Positions 10,516 to 21,781 of a DNA stretch of 64,000 nucleotides are shown here, piece by piece. Position 1 is the first letter of the stretch, and each line of letters opens with the position of its first letter. Location of the stretch: contig OZ038450.1 of NCBI GenBank assembly GCA_964036195.1, forward strand, positions 26,228,794 to 26,292,793. Reading direction: 5' to 3'. This stretch comes from Sphaerolaimus hirsutus. Its lineage: Eukaryota > Nematoda > Chromadorea > Monhysterida > Sphaerolaimidae. The translations under genes and the position numbers were made by a program. The notes under the pieces are model-generated. The model had not been told where the DNA came from, ran no database searches, and saw nothing but the letters and a program-made list of their open reading frames with translations.

Positions 10516-11400
10516 TTTCTCGTATCCACGTAGTGAGATACTTGTCCACTGACCAAACTGCAGTTGTCTGAAATTGAAAATTCTGAAAAGTTTAACTTTT
10601 ACACTGTGTAAATGGTGAGTAAAATGTAAATACCAGTATTTTTATTCTGGGAAAATGTAAATGTGAAACTTTTTTTGATTGTGTACCTAGTAAGATGTGA
10701 AAATGAGTAGAAGTGGAAGTGAGAGTCGGCCTTTCTGTACCATCGCAACTTCTATTCTTTCCGCTACCATTCTTGCAGCCGTTTTCAATCGTTTGAGTGG
10801 TATCGGGTGGGCGCGCCAGCGCCATCCTTCGCTGCCGAGGGGGGGCGCAAGCGACCCACCCATAATATGGTCAGACACACCAAAATGCGGAAATAGCTAA
10901 ATTGAACGCTAAATAACTTCGGAACGCAATAAGCTATCAAAACTGATTACACCCTTAAAAAGCCCGTGTCAAGAGGTACCCTCATGCAAATTCTCAGATT
11001 AAACGGTTGAGTTCAGAGGAAGTTATTACAGATTTTCTTTTTTAGATCGTGTTGTGGTTGTTGTTGTTGTTGTTGTTGTTCTTGTTCTTGTTCTTGTTTT
11101 TGTTCTCCCGATAACCTTCAAACTGCAATAACTTCCCTGTAAAACAACCAATCTTGACGAGTAATGGCTCATATGAAAGAGAATATGATGCCATTTATTA
11201 TTTTTTGGAAATTTTTTCACAGGCTCCGCCCACTCTATGACTGTAGCTGTTTGAAATTTTCAAACATCAAAAAAATTTAAATTTGAATACAAATGCAGCA
11301 ATAAAAATTTTTTGTCGATGTGCGCAGTGGCAAGAGCTTTCAAATGAGTCATTTTGTGCCAATTTTGGTTGACATTTAGAGAAGTTTTTCAACTTTGTGC
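10516..11400. other. unassigned, with a GTT microsatellite
   Basis: A GTT/CTT/TTG-type microsatellite occupies about 11050-11107. Positions 10590-10690 have GTAAATACCAG words of the CAGAGTT family but no ends. GC-rich 10800-10870 reads GGGTGGGCGCGCCAGCGCC without a recognisable element. I see no gene. Confidence 0.5.
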
Positions 11401-11504
11401 GTGAGCTGTGTCATTGAGTACGATATTGATATGCAGTGCGTCAACCAACTTTTTGTATGGTTGACGTACTGCATATCAATATCATACTCAATGACACAGC
11501 TCAC
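11401..11504. repeat. perfect-stem hairpin, 47-bp arms
   Basis: Arm 11401-11447 (starting GTGAGCTGTGTCATTGAG) pairs with 11458-11504 across a 10-nt loop, with only two or three mismatches. It lies directly upstream of a 45-bp tandem repeat. Confidence 0.85.
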
Positions 11505-11545
11505 GCTGCCATTATAAAATTGGGTGAATTTTTTGATATGCTTCT

Positions 11546-11670
11546 TTTCAGAGCTCAATCTCAATGTGGAAAAGTAAATGATATACTGGTTTTCAGAGCT
11601 CAATCTCAATGTGGAAAAGTAAATGATGTACTGCTTTTCAGAGCTCAATCTCAATCTGGCACAGTCAATA
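11546..11670 (+). repeat. tandem repeat, 45-bp period, about 2.7 copies
   Basis: The unit begins TTTTCAGAGCTCAATCTCAA; GAGCTCAATCTC occurs at 11551, 11596 and 11641. The first two units are nearly identical; the third diverges after about 20 bp. Confidence 0.85.
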
Positions 11671-12224
11671 TAGGTATTTATTTTCTGTGATCAAAAGCAT
11701 ATTCATGTCAACAATTTATGTGTGCAGCGTCTACTTTTTTATTGGCTTTAGCCATTTTTTAGAGGATTTGCTTATTTTGCACCCCAACTTTTTTATGTTT
11801 CCCATTTTGTTCTGAAGCCACTGGTTTGTAGTGACTCAAGTACCGTAATGAGTGATAGTCTATTGAGTGGTTATATTTTCTTGTGGGCCAGACGTTGGCA
11901 GCAGTCCAATTACCATTTTTCAATGTTTGTTTGTTGCGTGTGAAGGTGGGGTTGTTCAAGGTTGCTTTCAGGAACAAATTTATCAATGAAAACAGTTCAA
12001 CGAATCGGACGCTGCCTGACCCAAAATCAGCTGGTATAAGATTCAGTAAAATTTCTATAGATACAAGCGCACTAACAAAACTTACAGCCACTTGTATCAT
12101 ACATCTGCCCATTACACACATTTGCCTGTTTTTTCATATGACACTTTTACAGTGATGTTCAAATATGAGTGAAGTGAAAAAAAGTTGCGCAATGACTTTA
12201 GTGAACTTTTTTCACGTCTTTAGT
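11671..12224. other. unassigned spacer
   Basis: A 120-codon minus-strand open frame (11759-12121) has no motif I recognise. No element ends were seen. Confidence 0.35.
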
Positions 12225-12330
12225 GTGGTTATAGCATCGATCAATGCTGGTTGATTGCGGGAGTCGCACCACTCATTGACATGCTCAGTGAACTCCTGTT
12301 CAGTGTAGGTGGTTTGGCCTAAGTTCACCC
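12225..12330 (-). repeat. extra copy of retroelement gag 5' segment
   Basis: This segment matches 27533-27622 at most positions, in the same orientation. On the minus strand it encodes a stretch ending DSRNQPALIDAI. It keeps about 9 bases (the VNEW region) that the 27.5-kb copy has lost. It lies on the wrong side of the protease to belong to the same element, so it comes from another copy or a rearrangement. Two direct repeats of CCTAAGTTCACCCCAC follow at 12319-12355. Confidence 0.6.
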
Positions 12331-12454
12331 CACAGGGGCCTAAGTTCACCCCACTGACAAAAAAGCAGAAAAGGTAAAACAGTAAAACACATTCTGATTA
12401 GGAAAAAAGTGGAAAAATGAGTCAAAGCTATCCAAAATAAAAATTGAAATAGGA

Positions 12455-12660
12455 TCAAATCACAATAAATAATTGCGATGATTTTGCCATGACTTTTTCC
12501 AATGCTGAATCCTCAATGAACAGTCCAATGTTGCACCCAGTGTCGATGTGACTGGTGATGGGTATACCCATTAACATAATTGTGGCTAATGGGTCTGGTG
12601 GGCCATTTTCTGTTTGTAGGGCTGAGTCCTCTTTCATGCTGGCTACAGTTGGCATCCAGT
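12455..12660 (-). pseudogene. retroelement aspartic protease fragment
   Basis: The minus-strand frame has ITSHIDTGCNIGLF followed by a hydrophilic stretch and EDSALEKVM. DTG plus the following small and hydrophobic residues is the active site of a retroviral-type aspartic protease, which cuts the polyprotein in the particle. It sits downstream of the gag remnants (12661-13583) of the same minus-strand element. The frame ends after some 66 codons. I see no RT to the left, so the element is truncated here. Confidence 0.55.
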
Positions 12661-13583
12661 CCTCCAGGTCTCCTCACTTCTCTTCTTCATCATCTGTGTC
12701 GCCATCCCATCCCTCATTGTCTTCTTCATAGTCTTGTTTTGTGCAACGGCTTGTTGGGTTGTCATCTTGGTATGGGATGGAGAGCTCCTCGCACTTCTTG
12801 CGCATGTGTCTTCTGGCATCCTCATCAGATTTTCCCTGTCTGACCAGTGCCTGCCTGATGTTCTCCACTCTGTTGGGTTTGAACACTGGCGACTTGCTGT
12901 CAATGTAGCACTCACTGGGATCATGTGGCATTAATTTGCGGTGCATGTAGAAGGTGCACCATGGCCCTTTGTAGTTTTTTGGGTCGAATGGAGCTCTGAC
13001 TCCTGCCTTGTCACCATATGTGTTGTATGACTTGGGCTCAGTGCACCAGTTGTTTCCATAGTGTGGGCAATCTGGTCGATCTTGCTGTTCTTCTTTGCCC
13101 CGTGTTTTGACCTGCTCAACTTCTAGTCATGCGGCATCCATCATCGTGATGGCCATGTCGAGTGTGCAGTTTTCTTCTTGCCAGCGTTGTCTCCACATGT
13201 ACCAACATGACACTGGGACTGCCATCTTTGGGATTTCTGAGAAAAGTTTCTTGCTGATCATGCGTTCTCAATCATAGTCTGACATTGTTTTACTGACATG
13301 GTAAAATTTGCCACCAAACGCATGTGCAGTCCTGATACTGACTCCCTGGACACAGCTTTCAGGTTGTACCAGTCTGTAGCCGAGTGCAGCTGGTGCTCTA
13401 GCCAGTAAATGCCTTTCAGCTTGTCTACTACGTAGAGGATGTCAAGGCGCCAGTTGGTGCGAATTGCTCAATACTGTTCTTTAGCCTCTCCAATCAGGCA
13501 CTGCATGAAGACTTCCAAAACTGTTCCAAAAAAACTGCTGGTGGCCGTCAGGGATGCTTATCACATGTTGTGCCACCATGTGT
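12661..13583 (-). pseudogene. retroelement gag, 3' half
   Basis: Minus-strand frames, with several shifts and stops, read as gag: FMQCLIGEAKEQY, then IYWLEHQLHSATDWYNL, then MRLVANFTMSVKQC, KLFSEIPKMAVPVS and a Cys/His stretch WCTFYMHRKLMPHDPSEC. An acidic C-terminus (GWDGDTDDEEEK) follows. This part was joined to 26885-27704 before the BEL element inserted. I cannot place the family with certainty. Confidence 0.55.
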
Positions 13584-14264
13584 TGTATTGACCATAGCGG
13601 AATTGATGGATAAGAGAATACAGAGATTTGATAATTAGGCCCATTTTGTCCATTTATTCATTTGCCTGCTTTACTTATTTCATGCACTATGTAATTTATC
13701 CGCACAAACTATTTCTATTCATGCACTATACTATTGGACCATAACTAAAGCTTGGTTTTTATGCACTGTATTATTTATTAATGGAGAATATTTGAATTAT
13801 AAAGTGACTTATAGATTATTTGTAGGTTCATGTGAAATATTTAAGTTAAAAGGTCAAATATGTTATATTTAGGTTTATGGACATAACTAATATAATAAAT
13901 ATAAAATACTGTAGCCAAGTTTTCTATACAGATTTCTGTGTTTCTGCAACTTTGGAAGTTTTTACTTCAGTCTTTTGACCCCGAGTTTGGAATAAATAAG
14001 TTAGCAATAGAAACTTCGACTAGGAAGCTTGCTAACTTTGTGCTTTTGTAATTTATGCTGAATCTGATCAACAATAAAGTACCTGAAACAATCTCGAACC
14101 CCCCCTTTTCCAACACGCATCAACAATATAAATGTAATTGGCTGCCGGCAAGTGAACATTCGGCTACAAGGAAAATCCAACCACTCTAAAGACTGTCGCT
14201 CAATACGGTCTTGGAGTTGCCGGAATCAGTGGCAGAGGTCGCTAACTTCGGTGGCTTCAACACA
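13584..14264 (+). repeat. BEL/Pao 5' LTR (681 bp)
   Basis: It begins TG and ends CA. The first 300 bp and the last 210 bp match the 3' LTR closely. The block 13887-14055 (169 bp) has no counterpart there. AATAAA at 14073-14078 is a likely poly(A) signal. The bases after the LTR (TGCTGCAGCGAGCAGG) do not begin with TGG, so I cannot name a primer-binding site. Confidence 0.88.
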
Positions 14265-15604
14265 TGCTGCAGCGAGCAGGGTGATTGCATGAGATTGTGC
14301 TATCACCAAGCTGGAACGAACATTGTGCAGCAGTTGGCAGAACTCCTAAAGTCCTGCTGAATGTCAACTGGCCTTGGCTGAACATTGGCTGGTTATTTGC
14401 AGACAGCATTGTGCCAAAGTCACGGCACTCCTGTCTACATCCTGGGAGCGGTTCTATGCTCACGCGTGAAGGACACTGGCATTCTGACAAGCCTGTCAGG
14501 ACCCAAGGCAGCTGTCACCAGTGCTCTGACAAGGTGTTAGAGGCTGGGCGGCACCAGCATTTGACAAAAGTCATTGTCGAACAGTGGGCAAAATTTTGCT
14601 GGACGCTCCTGGATATCTGGACGTCAAGGACTGATCGCACAGCCTTCCTATGCCAAGGGAAGGTGACCTGATGGAGACAGGATCGCCACAGAGCCACGCT
14701 AGTCAAAGGGCTGTTTTTAGGCATTCACAGAGGTCCCTTGCTCCACTGGGTTAGGGTGGACTCATACCTCAGAAGTGCAAAAGTAGGGGTATCAGTGTAC
14801 AAAGGGCTGTAGCCGACAGAGGGCTGTAGCTGTAAAGAGAGTGGATTTGAAAACCAAGTATTAAGATACTTGGTAGCGTGTAGGAGCTTTGTGGAACTCC
14901 CATCAAATATACATGCTGTGCCTGCTCGGTACCATCAGTTCAGACAGCACAAAAGTGCCAGAAAATTCTGCATTGCACAGGTGCAATTGCAGAGCAGTGT
15001 ACAGAAACACTGCCCAGTGCCAAAAAGTGCACCAGAGTGCACAGAAACGTGTCACAGGCAACACAACAAGCACAGCGCACTGCACACAGCGGCACAGGAG
15101 CCGCTCAGAATCAAGTAGCCGGCGTGGTCATGGGGCACACAGGCGTGCCAGAAAGAGTGCCAGAGTGCTCTGCAAAAGTGTGTATGGACCTTCAGGTGCA
15201 CACTAGTGTGTACGGACCCCCTCAGGCACACACTGTTGGGCAAAGAATTGTTCATTTGGATTTGGCTGGTGTGTTGAAGTCAACATGTGAAAGCAATCAC
15301 GCCAGGGGCTTTAGGAACACACCTGGTGCCAGTGCAGTAAAGGTCAACGCGTGAGAGAACATGTCAGGGGCCTGTAGGACTGCATTGGTATTGTGCAAGG
15401 CACAACAAATCCGTGGTGCACAGCAAAGTGCACAGAAAGGCACAGAGAAGCGTCACAAGCATCACAGGCGACACACTATAAAAGAAAACAGTGAAAGAAA
15501 ATTCATCAGCAAAAATGGCGCCTTCACCAACAGGGCACATCAGAATGACCTTGGGGCCAGCAAAGCACAAGGTGAACAGCAGATTGCAGAGAAAAATTGC
15601 AAAG
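14265..15604 (+). other. BEL/Pao leader region
   Basis: This is untranslated sequence between LTR and gag. It has no recognisable protein. Stretches at 14930-15450 repeat short words such as GTGCACAGAAA and GTGCCAGA unevenly. A foldback element follows directly. Confidence 0.6.
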
Positions 15605-17377
15605 TAAACACCTTCCCGGACAAGTTCACCACCCATTTTTTTATTTCACTTCGAATGCAATATCTACGTCCATGGGGGTGTTGTAAGGCTGAAACTTTGT
15701 ATATATAAAGTTGTAAGACCCCCTTACTCCCCGACAATGGGGGGAGGTGCGGCGACTCACTACAGGGTGGGTCGCCCTATATGCAACAATTTTTGTGGCG
15801 TTTTTGGTGTCCCAAGCAGGTTCACCACCCACTTGATAAGCTACACTTTGAAGGCTATATCTCCAGCTGTGAGGGCGGTAGAAAGCTGAAATTGGGGGGA
15901 TGTCTTGCCAACAACCCCCCTCACAATACACCAGTGGGGCGGCTGCCGACGACCCACTAAAGCATGGGTCACTGCATATAAAGTTGAAAAAAATTTTAAG
16001 AACAGCCCAAGTGTCAGAAACAAGTTCGCCACCCAACTGCATTACAAAAAAATGTTGTGAGAACATACCTGATATAAAATTGAATCAGATTTGAACCCTA
16101 GTTCTGCTCATAAAATTTTTTTCAGTAGGGCACCCACCCTGTCCCATAAAGAGCAGACTGAAAATTTCACTTTAAATCAAATTTTTGTTTCACACTTTAA
16201 AAGTTGGTTTACAAAGTCCCATAGAGAAGTGTTTAAGGTTCAATATTGTGTAAACAACATTACCTCTAAAATGCCCCGATAAAGAAATTTATTTGGGGTG
16301 AATTTTATGACATCATAATGAGATCACCACAGGAACAAAATTTGCCAAAATTTTCATTTTTTCATTCACCCCAAATAAATTTCATTATGGAGGCATTTTA
16401 GAGGTTATGTTGTTTATGCAATATTGAACCTTAAACACTTCTCTATGGGACTTTGTAAACCAACTTTTCAATTGTGAAACAAAAATGTGGTGTAAAGTGA
16501 ATTTTTTGTCTGCCATTTAGGGAGGGGGTGAGTGTCCCATTCAAGTTTGCCAGTGCCTACAGAGAAAATTTCGATCAGGAGATCTAGGGTTCAAACTGGA
16601 TATAATTTTTCTTCTGGGATTGGGATCGTGACTGGGGTCTGTGTGCGGTATTGGGGTGGGGGTCATTCTGGATAGTTTTTCATTCAGATTTTTCATATTG
16701 GATACTTTTTGAATTATTCAAGATTGGGATCAGGACTAGTTCAGGGTCTGAATAGTTTTTTTCAAATGTTTGATGAAATTTTTTATAATTATTTGGGATC
16801 AGGATTTGTGTTTAGTTTCTGGGGTCAGGATTGTGGGTCCCAATGGCTTCACATTTTTAATCAACCAAAGCATTTAAAAAAGGTGATGGACTGCTTTAAA
16901 CAACTTTAATTTTTCTTAAAAGTCTAAACCATTCACTTTTTAAAATGCAATCGGGTGGTGAACTTGTGTGGGACACTCGGGTTGTTTTAAAAAAAACAAC
17001 TTTAAACGCAGCAACTGACGCTGTAGTTGGTCGCCGGCATTCATCCCGTCGGTGAATAGTGAGGGGGGTGTTGTCAAGACATCCCCCAAATTTCAGCTTT
17101 TTAACCCCCCCACAGCAGGAGATATGGCCCCCATAGTGCAGCCAATCAAGTGGGTGGCGAACTTGTTTGGGACACTAAAAACGCCAGAAAAAAATGTTGC
17201 ATATACGGCGACCCTCCCTGTAGTTTGTCGCCGTGCCTCCGCCCATTGATGCGGAGTAGGGGATTGTTGAAACTATATATATACCAATTTTCAGCTCTTT
17301 AATCCCCCCATAGCCGCAGATATTGCGTCAAGAGTAAAATAAAAAATTGGGTGGTGAACTTGTCCGGGAAGGTGTTT
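15605..17377. mobile_element. foldback family I element in BEL leader
   Basis: Ends are AACACCTTCCCGGACAAGTT and its complement, with TA on both sides (15605-15606, 17376-17377). The two halves are imperfect inverted copies meeting near 16320, with an inner stem CTCTAAAATGCC / GGCATTTTAGAG. Recurrent words are GGGTCGCC, GTGGCGAACTTG and GTGTCCCA. It has no protein. Other copies are at 48974-53277 and from 63584. It ends 50 bp before the gag ATG. Confidence 0.8.
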
Positions 17378-17427
17378 ATGATGAGGAGACATTTGTGGGA
17401 TCAACAAGGTAAGAAAAGAGATCATAA

Positions 17428-18909
17428 ATGATGAGAGTAATCGCATCTATCAAACAGGCAGGTGCAAAATTGGAGGGTCCAATGAATACAGTGAGAAATC
17501 AATTTAACACATGGTGCAATATCATCAAAGACATTGAAGATGCTGATCAATTGGCCCAAGAACAGAAAATGTACCAGGACGCGTATGACGAAAATGCAAA
17601 TATGTCAGATTTGGTGACACAAAAGGTTGCAGGCATGAATGTGTACATTGAAGAGCTGCAAGACATGATCCAGCAGTTGAGTGGAAGCACCATGTATGAA
17701 GTCAATGCAGCGTTCATACAGCAGATGGCTGCTCAGATGGCTGCAACAGCTCAGGGAGCTCAGGGGGCCAGTTCAGCAAATGTGAATACAGGAAAGAGCA
17801 TCAAATTACAGAAACTGGAAGTTGAACAGTTTTCTGGGGAAATTGTCAAATTTCAAACATGGTGGCAAATGTATGAGTCACATATCTACAACAGAACAGA
17901 CTTGGAGGACATTTCCAAGTTCTCCTATCTGAGGAGTCTGCTGAAAGGTTCAGCATTTGGCATGATAAGTGGGTTGAGTGTGACGGCAGAAAATTATGCA
18001 CCTGCAATTGCAATGCTCAAGAAAAGGTTTGATCAGACAGTTGTGGTCAGAAACATGCTGATGAACAATGTAATGAAATTGCGACAGGCCAGGAATACTT
18101 GTCAGGATATGAGAATTTTGCATGATGCAATTGAGAGGCTGCTCCAGCAGTTGGAGTCACTGGGAGAATCAGTGGAGCATCCAATGCTGTTGAGCCAGCT
18201 ACAACAGAAAATTCCACCAGAGATCCTCAGAGAAATTCAGAAAGAACAGGGAACTTAGGAGGCTCTGTCCGTGGCAAGGTTCAGAGATCTGTTTAGCAGA
18301 CAGTTGGTGCTCAGCGAGACTGTACAACATGCACAGCAAGCTGAGGCACCTGTGCAGCAATCACGCCAAGGATTTGGAAATCCGCGCGCGCAGCAATTCA
18401 ATAATCGATTCCAGGGCAATGGGAATTGGTTCCGAGGGCCAGAGAACCCCAGAACCAGCACAGGGAGCATGTCTGTGATCCAGAATGGTCAGAGTGCACC
18501 ACAGGCTGGATTCATGAATCCTGGGAGGTTATGTGTGTTCTGCAATGACATGCAAATGCACTTCAATGATAAGTGCCCAAAGTACAAAACTGCCAGAGAG
18601 AGGAGAATAGTGTTGTCAAAGGCAGAGCGATGCCTGAGATGCCTGCAGAAAGGGCATTATATGGCTCAGTATCAATTTACAAGAAATTGTTTCCATTGCA
18701 AGTCCAATAGGCACCACAGAGCAATGTGCCCAGAGAAATTTGGAGAAAATGGCAATGGATACGCTGGATGGCAAGCTCCAGCATTCAGAGCAAATGGTCA
18801 ACAGAATGGCCAGCAGTCGGTGAACAATGGAAAAAAAGTCTGCACCGCCGGTCGGTCGACCAGAGCAGAATCAGCAAAGAAAAGTGACAGTGAATTGTGT
18901 GAATGTTGA
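17428..18909 (+). pseudogene. BEL/Pao gag (capsid and nucleocapsid)
   Basis: The ATG at 17428 opens 276 codons with a helical N-terminus, then LQKLEVEQFSG, FQTWWQMYESHI and FSYLRSLLKGSAFGMISGL near residues 130-185. That is the DUF1759-type core that builds the particle. A TAG at 18256-18258 stops it, and the same frame continues to 18909 with a Gln-rich linker and zinc knuckles (CVFCND...; CLRCLQKGH; CFHCKSNRHHRAMC). The second knuckle has Tyr where the last Cys should be (HYMAQYQ). The TAG could be a CAG decayed by C to T; programmed readthrough is less likely at this place. Confidence 0.85.
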
Positions 18910-19270
18910 AGAAGCTGGACCAGAAATGGTAGAGACAGAGACCATATCCAGCACAGTGGTTACAGAGCAAAATGCTGGGTAACAGAAGACAGCAGTGAAC
19001 CTGTCAGTGAACAGGAATATGTCAATGTTGATGACAGCCAGAATGGTGATTGAGGCTCCAGAATTGGATACAGAAATGGAGCCTGAACAGCCACCACTAC
19101 AGATTCAAGCGTTCCAGGACACAGGATCCCAGGGAATATATATGTCAGAAAAAGTGGCCAGGAAACTCAATTTGAAGAGTATAGGTGAACACCACATCCA
19201 GGTGTACACATTCAGAAATGAAAAGCCACACTATAAATTTGTACAGCAAGTAGAATTCAGAATGTGACTC
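18850..19270 (+). pseudogene. BEL/Pao aspartic protease
   Basis: In frame +2, past a frameshift at about 18850 and a TAA at 18980-18982, the sequence has LQIQAFQDTGSQGIYMSE. DTG at 19118-19126 is the active site; the ARKLNLK that follows is typical of BEL proteases. A TGA at 19265-19267 ends the frame, and the following RT is in another frame. The protease would cleave Gag-Pol; this copy cannot be made as one protein. Confidence 0.75.
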
Positions 19271-19271
19271 A

Positions 19272-20575
19272 GAAACAGCCAGAAAATTGATATGGTGGCT
19301 GATGTGGTTTTCTTTCTGGGACTTAATGTCTAGAAACACCAGCACCACCAAACTCCTGTCAGGAATGGATGTAATTCCATCGGAATTGGGATTACTGATG
19401 GGTGGTGGGCAGCTGACAAGTAACAGAAATCAGTGGACCACAGATGGAGCATATCCAGTGGTGGTCAATACAATTGTGCATCAAATTCAAAGAGAGAAAT
19501 GGTATGAGGAGGCACCGTTGTCAATTGCTCCTGTACCAAATGTCAAAAACATGGACAGACTGGACACCATTGGTGTAATGGACCAGCCAGACCTAGTTGA
19601 AGATGACGAAGCCATCAAGCAATTCAATGAGAGTGTACAGAGAGACCCAGATGGTCGATACTCTGTGAAGTTCATGTACAAGTCAAATTTACATGAATTA
19701 CCCAACAACAAAGCAATGGCATTCAAAAGGTTCAGATACCTCACCAACAGGCTCAAAAAGGACCCAGAATTACTGGAGAAAATTCAGGCAATCATGAAAA
19801 CTCAAGAGGAACAGGACATAATTGAAAAAGTCCAGGAAGACATTATGGATGGCAGTAAGTTCCATATTCTGCCCCATCAACCAGTGATAACACCAGAAAA
19901 ACTACAACAAAGGTCAGGGACGTGTATGACGCCTCATCAAAACCATTGGGCATGCCAAGTTTGAATGAATGCATGGACCAGTGATACTGCCACAGTTGGT
20001 AGGGATGCTGATGCAATTCAGATTGCATGAAATTGCCCTGGTCACAGACATAGAGAAGGCATTCCTGCAGATCAGCCTGCAGGACAGTGACAGAGACGTG
20101 ACAAGGTTCCTGGGGTACAAAGATCCCATGAAACCATCCATCGAGGATAATATTCAGATCTACAGATTTGCCAGAGTGCCATTTGGCATAATTTGTAGCC
20201 CAGCGCTGCTGGCGCTGACTGTCAGATACCACTTAAATCAGGCTGGCACAGAGAATGCAAAATTAATCGATGACAACCTGTATGTAGATAATTTGATCCT
20301 CAGTGTGGACACAGAACATAAGGCAATCGAATTGTACCAGGAATCCAAAGTGCTGTTCACACAGGCCCAGATGAACCTGAGAGAATGGAACAGCAACAGC
20401 AAGAATTTCACTTGTCAATTGGCAGAACCAGATGTGGCCAAGGAAATTGTCACAACAGTCCTAGGCATGAAATGGGACTCAGAGAGCGACCAGATGTGGC
20501 TGAAAACAACGAAGTCAGCTCAGCAATCACAATTATCAGAAACTGACCAGAAAATCAGAAAAGACCAGACTTCCC
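19272..20575 (+). pseudogene. BEL/Pao reverse transcriptase
   Basis: Frame +3 (to 19964) has the N-terminal conserved stretch with DGRYSVKFMYKS, LPNNKAMAFKRF and HILPHQPVITPEK. After two shifts near 19900-19970, frame +1 has ALVTDIEKAFLQISL, DRDVTRFLGY, YRFARVPFGIICSPALL and DDNLYVDNLIL. The catalytic Asp pair reads YVDN in place of YVDD at 20281-20292. This may be a lineage variant or a G to A change; I cannot decide from one copy. The domain copies element RNA into DNA in the particle. Confidence 0.85.
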
Positions 20576-21781
20576 ATGAAAAGGACAGTCACAAAGGTGA
20601 TAGCAGGATGTTTTGGTCCAATGGGTCCCTACCTACTGCCAGCAAAGAAAATTTTGCAGATGTTATGGCATTCAGGACAAAGTGCCAAAGAGTGGGACAC
20701 TCCCCTGTCTGAGGCACAGACAGCAATTTGGCAGCAATTAGAGACAGAATTGCTCAAAGTTGGACAGATCAAGTTCAACAGAAATTTGAAGTATCGGAGT
20801 GGTGCAGATGCACAATTGCACATTTTCGTGGATGCCTCCGCAATGGCATACAGCGCAGCGGCATACATATGCCAGAAAACAGAAAATGACAGCAGCACAT
20901 GAAGCCTGCTGTACTCCAGATTGAGGCTGGCTCCAAAGATACCAGACGTCACAATTCCATGACTGGAAATGTTGGCAATGCTGATTGGCAGTAGAATGTC
21001 AAAGTTTATTCACAAAGAGCTCAAGGACATCAAATTCAGTCAGACAGTTGTATGGTCAGATTCAACTTGTTGTCTGAAGTGGCTGACAACCACAAAGCCA
21101 CTAGCATGTTTTGTCAAGAACAGATTGGAAGAAATCAAGAAAATTCAGAATGAGACAGAAAACATGCACATCAGACACATTGCAGGACTGGAGAACCCAG
21201 CAGACATGGCCACGAGAGGCATGAGCATGTCAGAATTGGAGGGCAGTAACCTGTGGTGGGAAGGGCCAGAATGGCTAATGACTGGAGAGTGGCCAGAGCC
21301 GAAGGTGGAGCCAGTCACACCAGAAGTGATGGCAGAAATCAAAAGAGAATAACTCAAGTTCCCAAAGGCTAGTCCAATTTACCTGGGTGCCAAACAGCAA
21401 GTGGCCAGTGACCCAGATGCCAGCAATGTGCAAACTGATGAAAGCAAATGGAGTAATCCATTGGGAATTAAGATTCAGAGGTTCTCATCACTGTCAAAGT
21501 TACTGGATGCAACAGTATATGTGTTGAGATTCATGCTGCAAATGCACACCAAGCGCAGCAAAAATGACAGTCAGAATGAGCTGTCTGAAATCATGGAAAG
21601 TATCTGTGGTATAATAAAACCACAGGGAATTATCAGTATTGAGGAAAGAGAAATGGCACTGAAATATTGGATCAAAGTGACACAGAAGAGTCATTACAAA
21701 AGTGTAACAGAAATTCTGGCAACAGAAATTCTGCAAAGGGCAGCCAGAATGGCAAGAAAGCAGCTGCAGATCAGCAGTTGA
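20576..21781 (+). pseudogene. BEL/Pao RNase H and tether
   Basis: Frame +2 has HIFVDASAMAYSAAAY, VVWSDSTCCLKWL and HIRHIAGLENPADMATRG, the D, D and H/D motifs of RNase H. In-frame stops occur at 20900-20902, at about 20960 (TGA where the conserved IPRLEL has CGA, so a CpG transition) and at 21350-21352. The stretch 21401-21781 (EEREMALKYWIK) is the linker leading to integrase, after which the frame changes. Confidence 0.8.

Noticed and set aside
11759..12121. 120-codon minus-strand frame as a gene
   Set aside because: No motif and no convincing splice or start context were found; left as unassigned.
14265..14285. tRNA primer-binding site after the 5' LTR
   Set aside because: The sequence does not begin with TGG and I could not match a tRNA end by eye.
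15052..15360. Open frames in the BEL leader as an accessory gene
   Set aside because: Both strands and several frames are open because of GTGCACAG-type repetition; no motif or start context supports a gene.
18255..18470. Programmed readthrough of the gag TAG
   Set aside because: The stop lies between capsid and nucleocapsid rather than between gag and pol, and many other stops and shifts show general decay.
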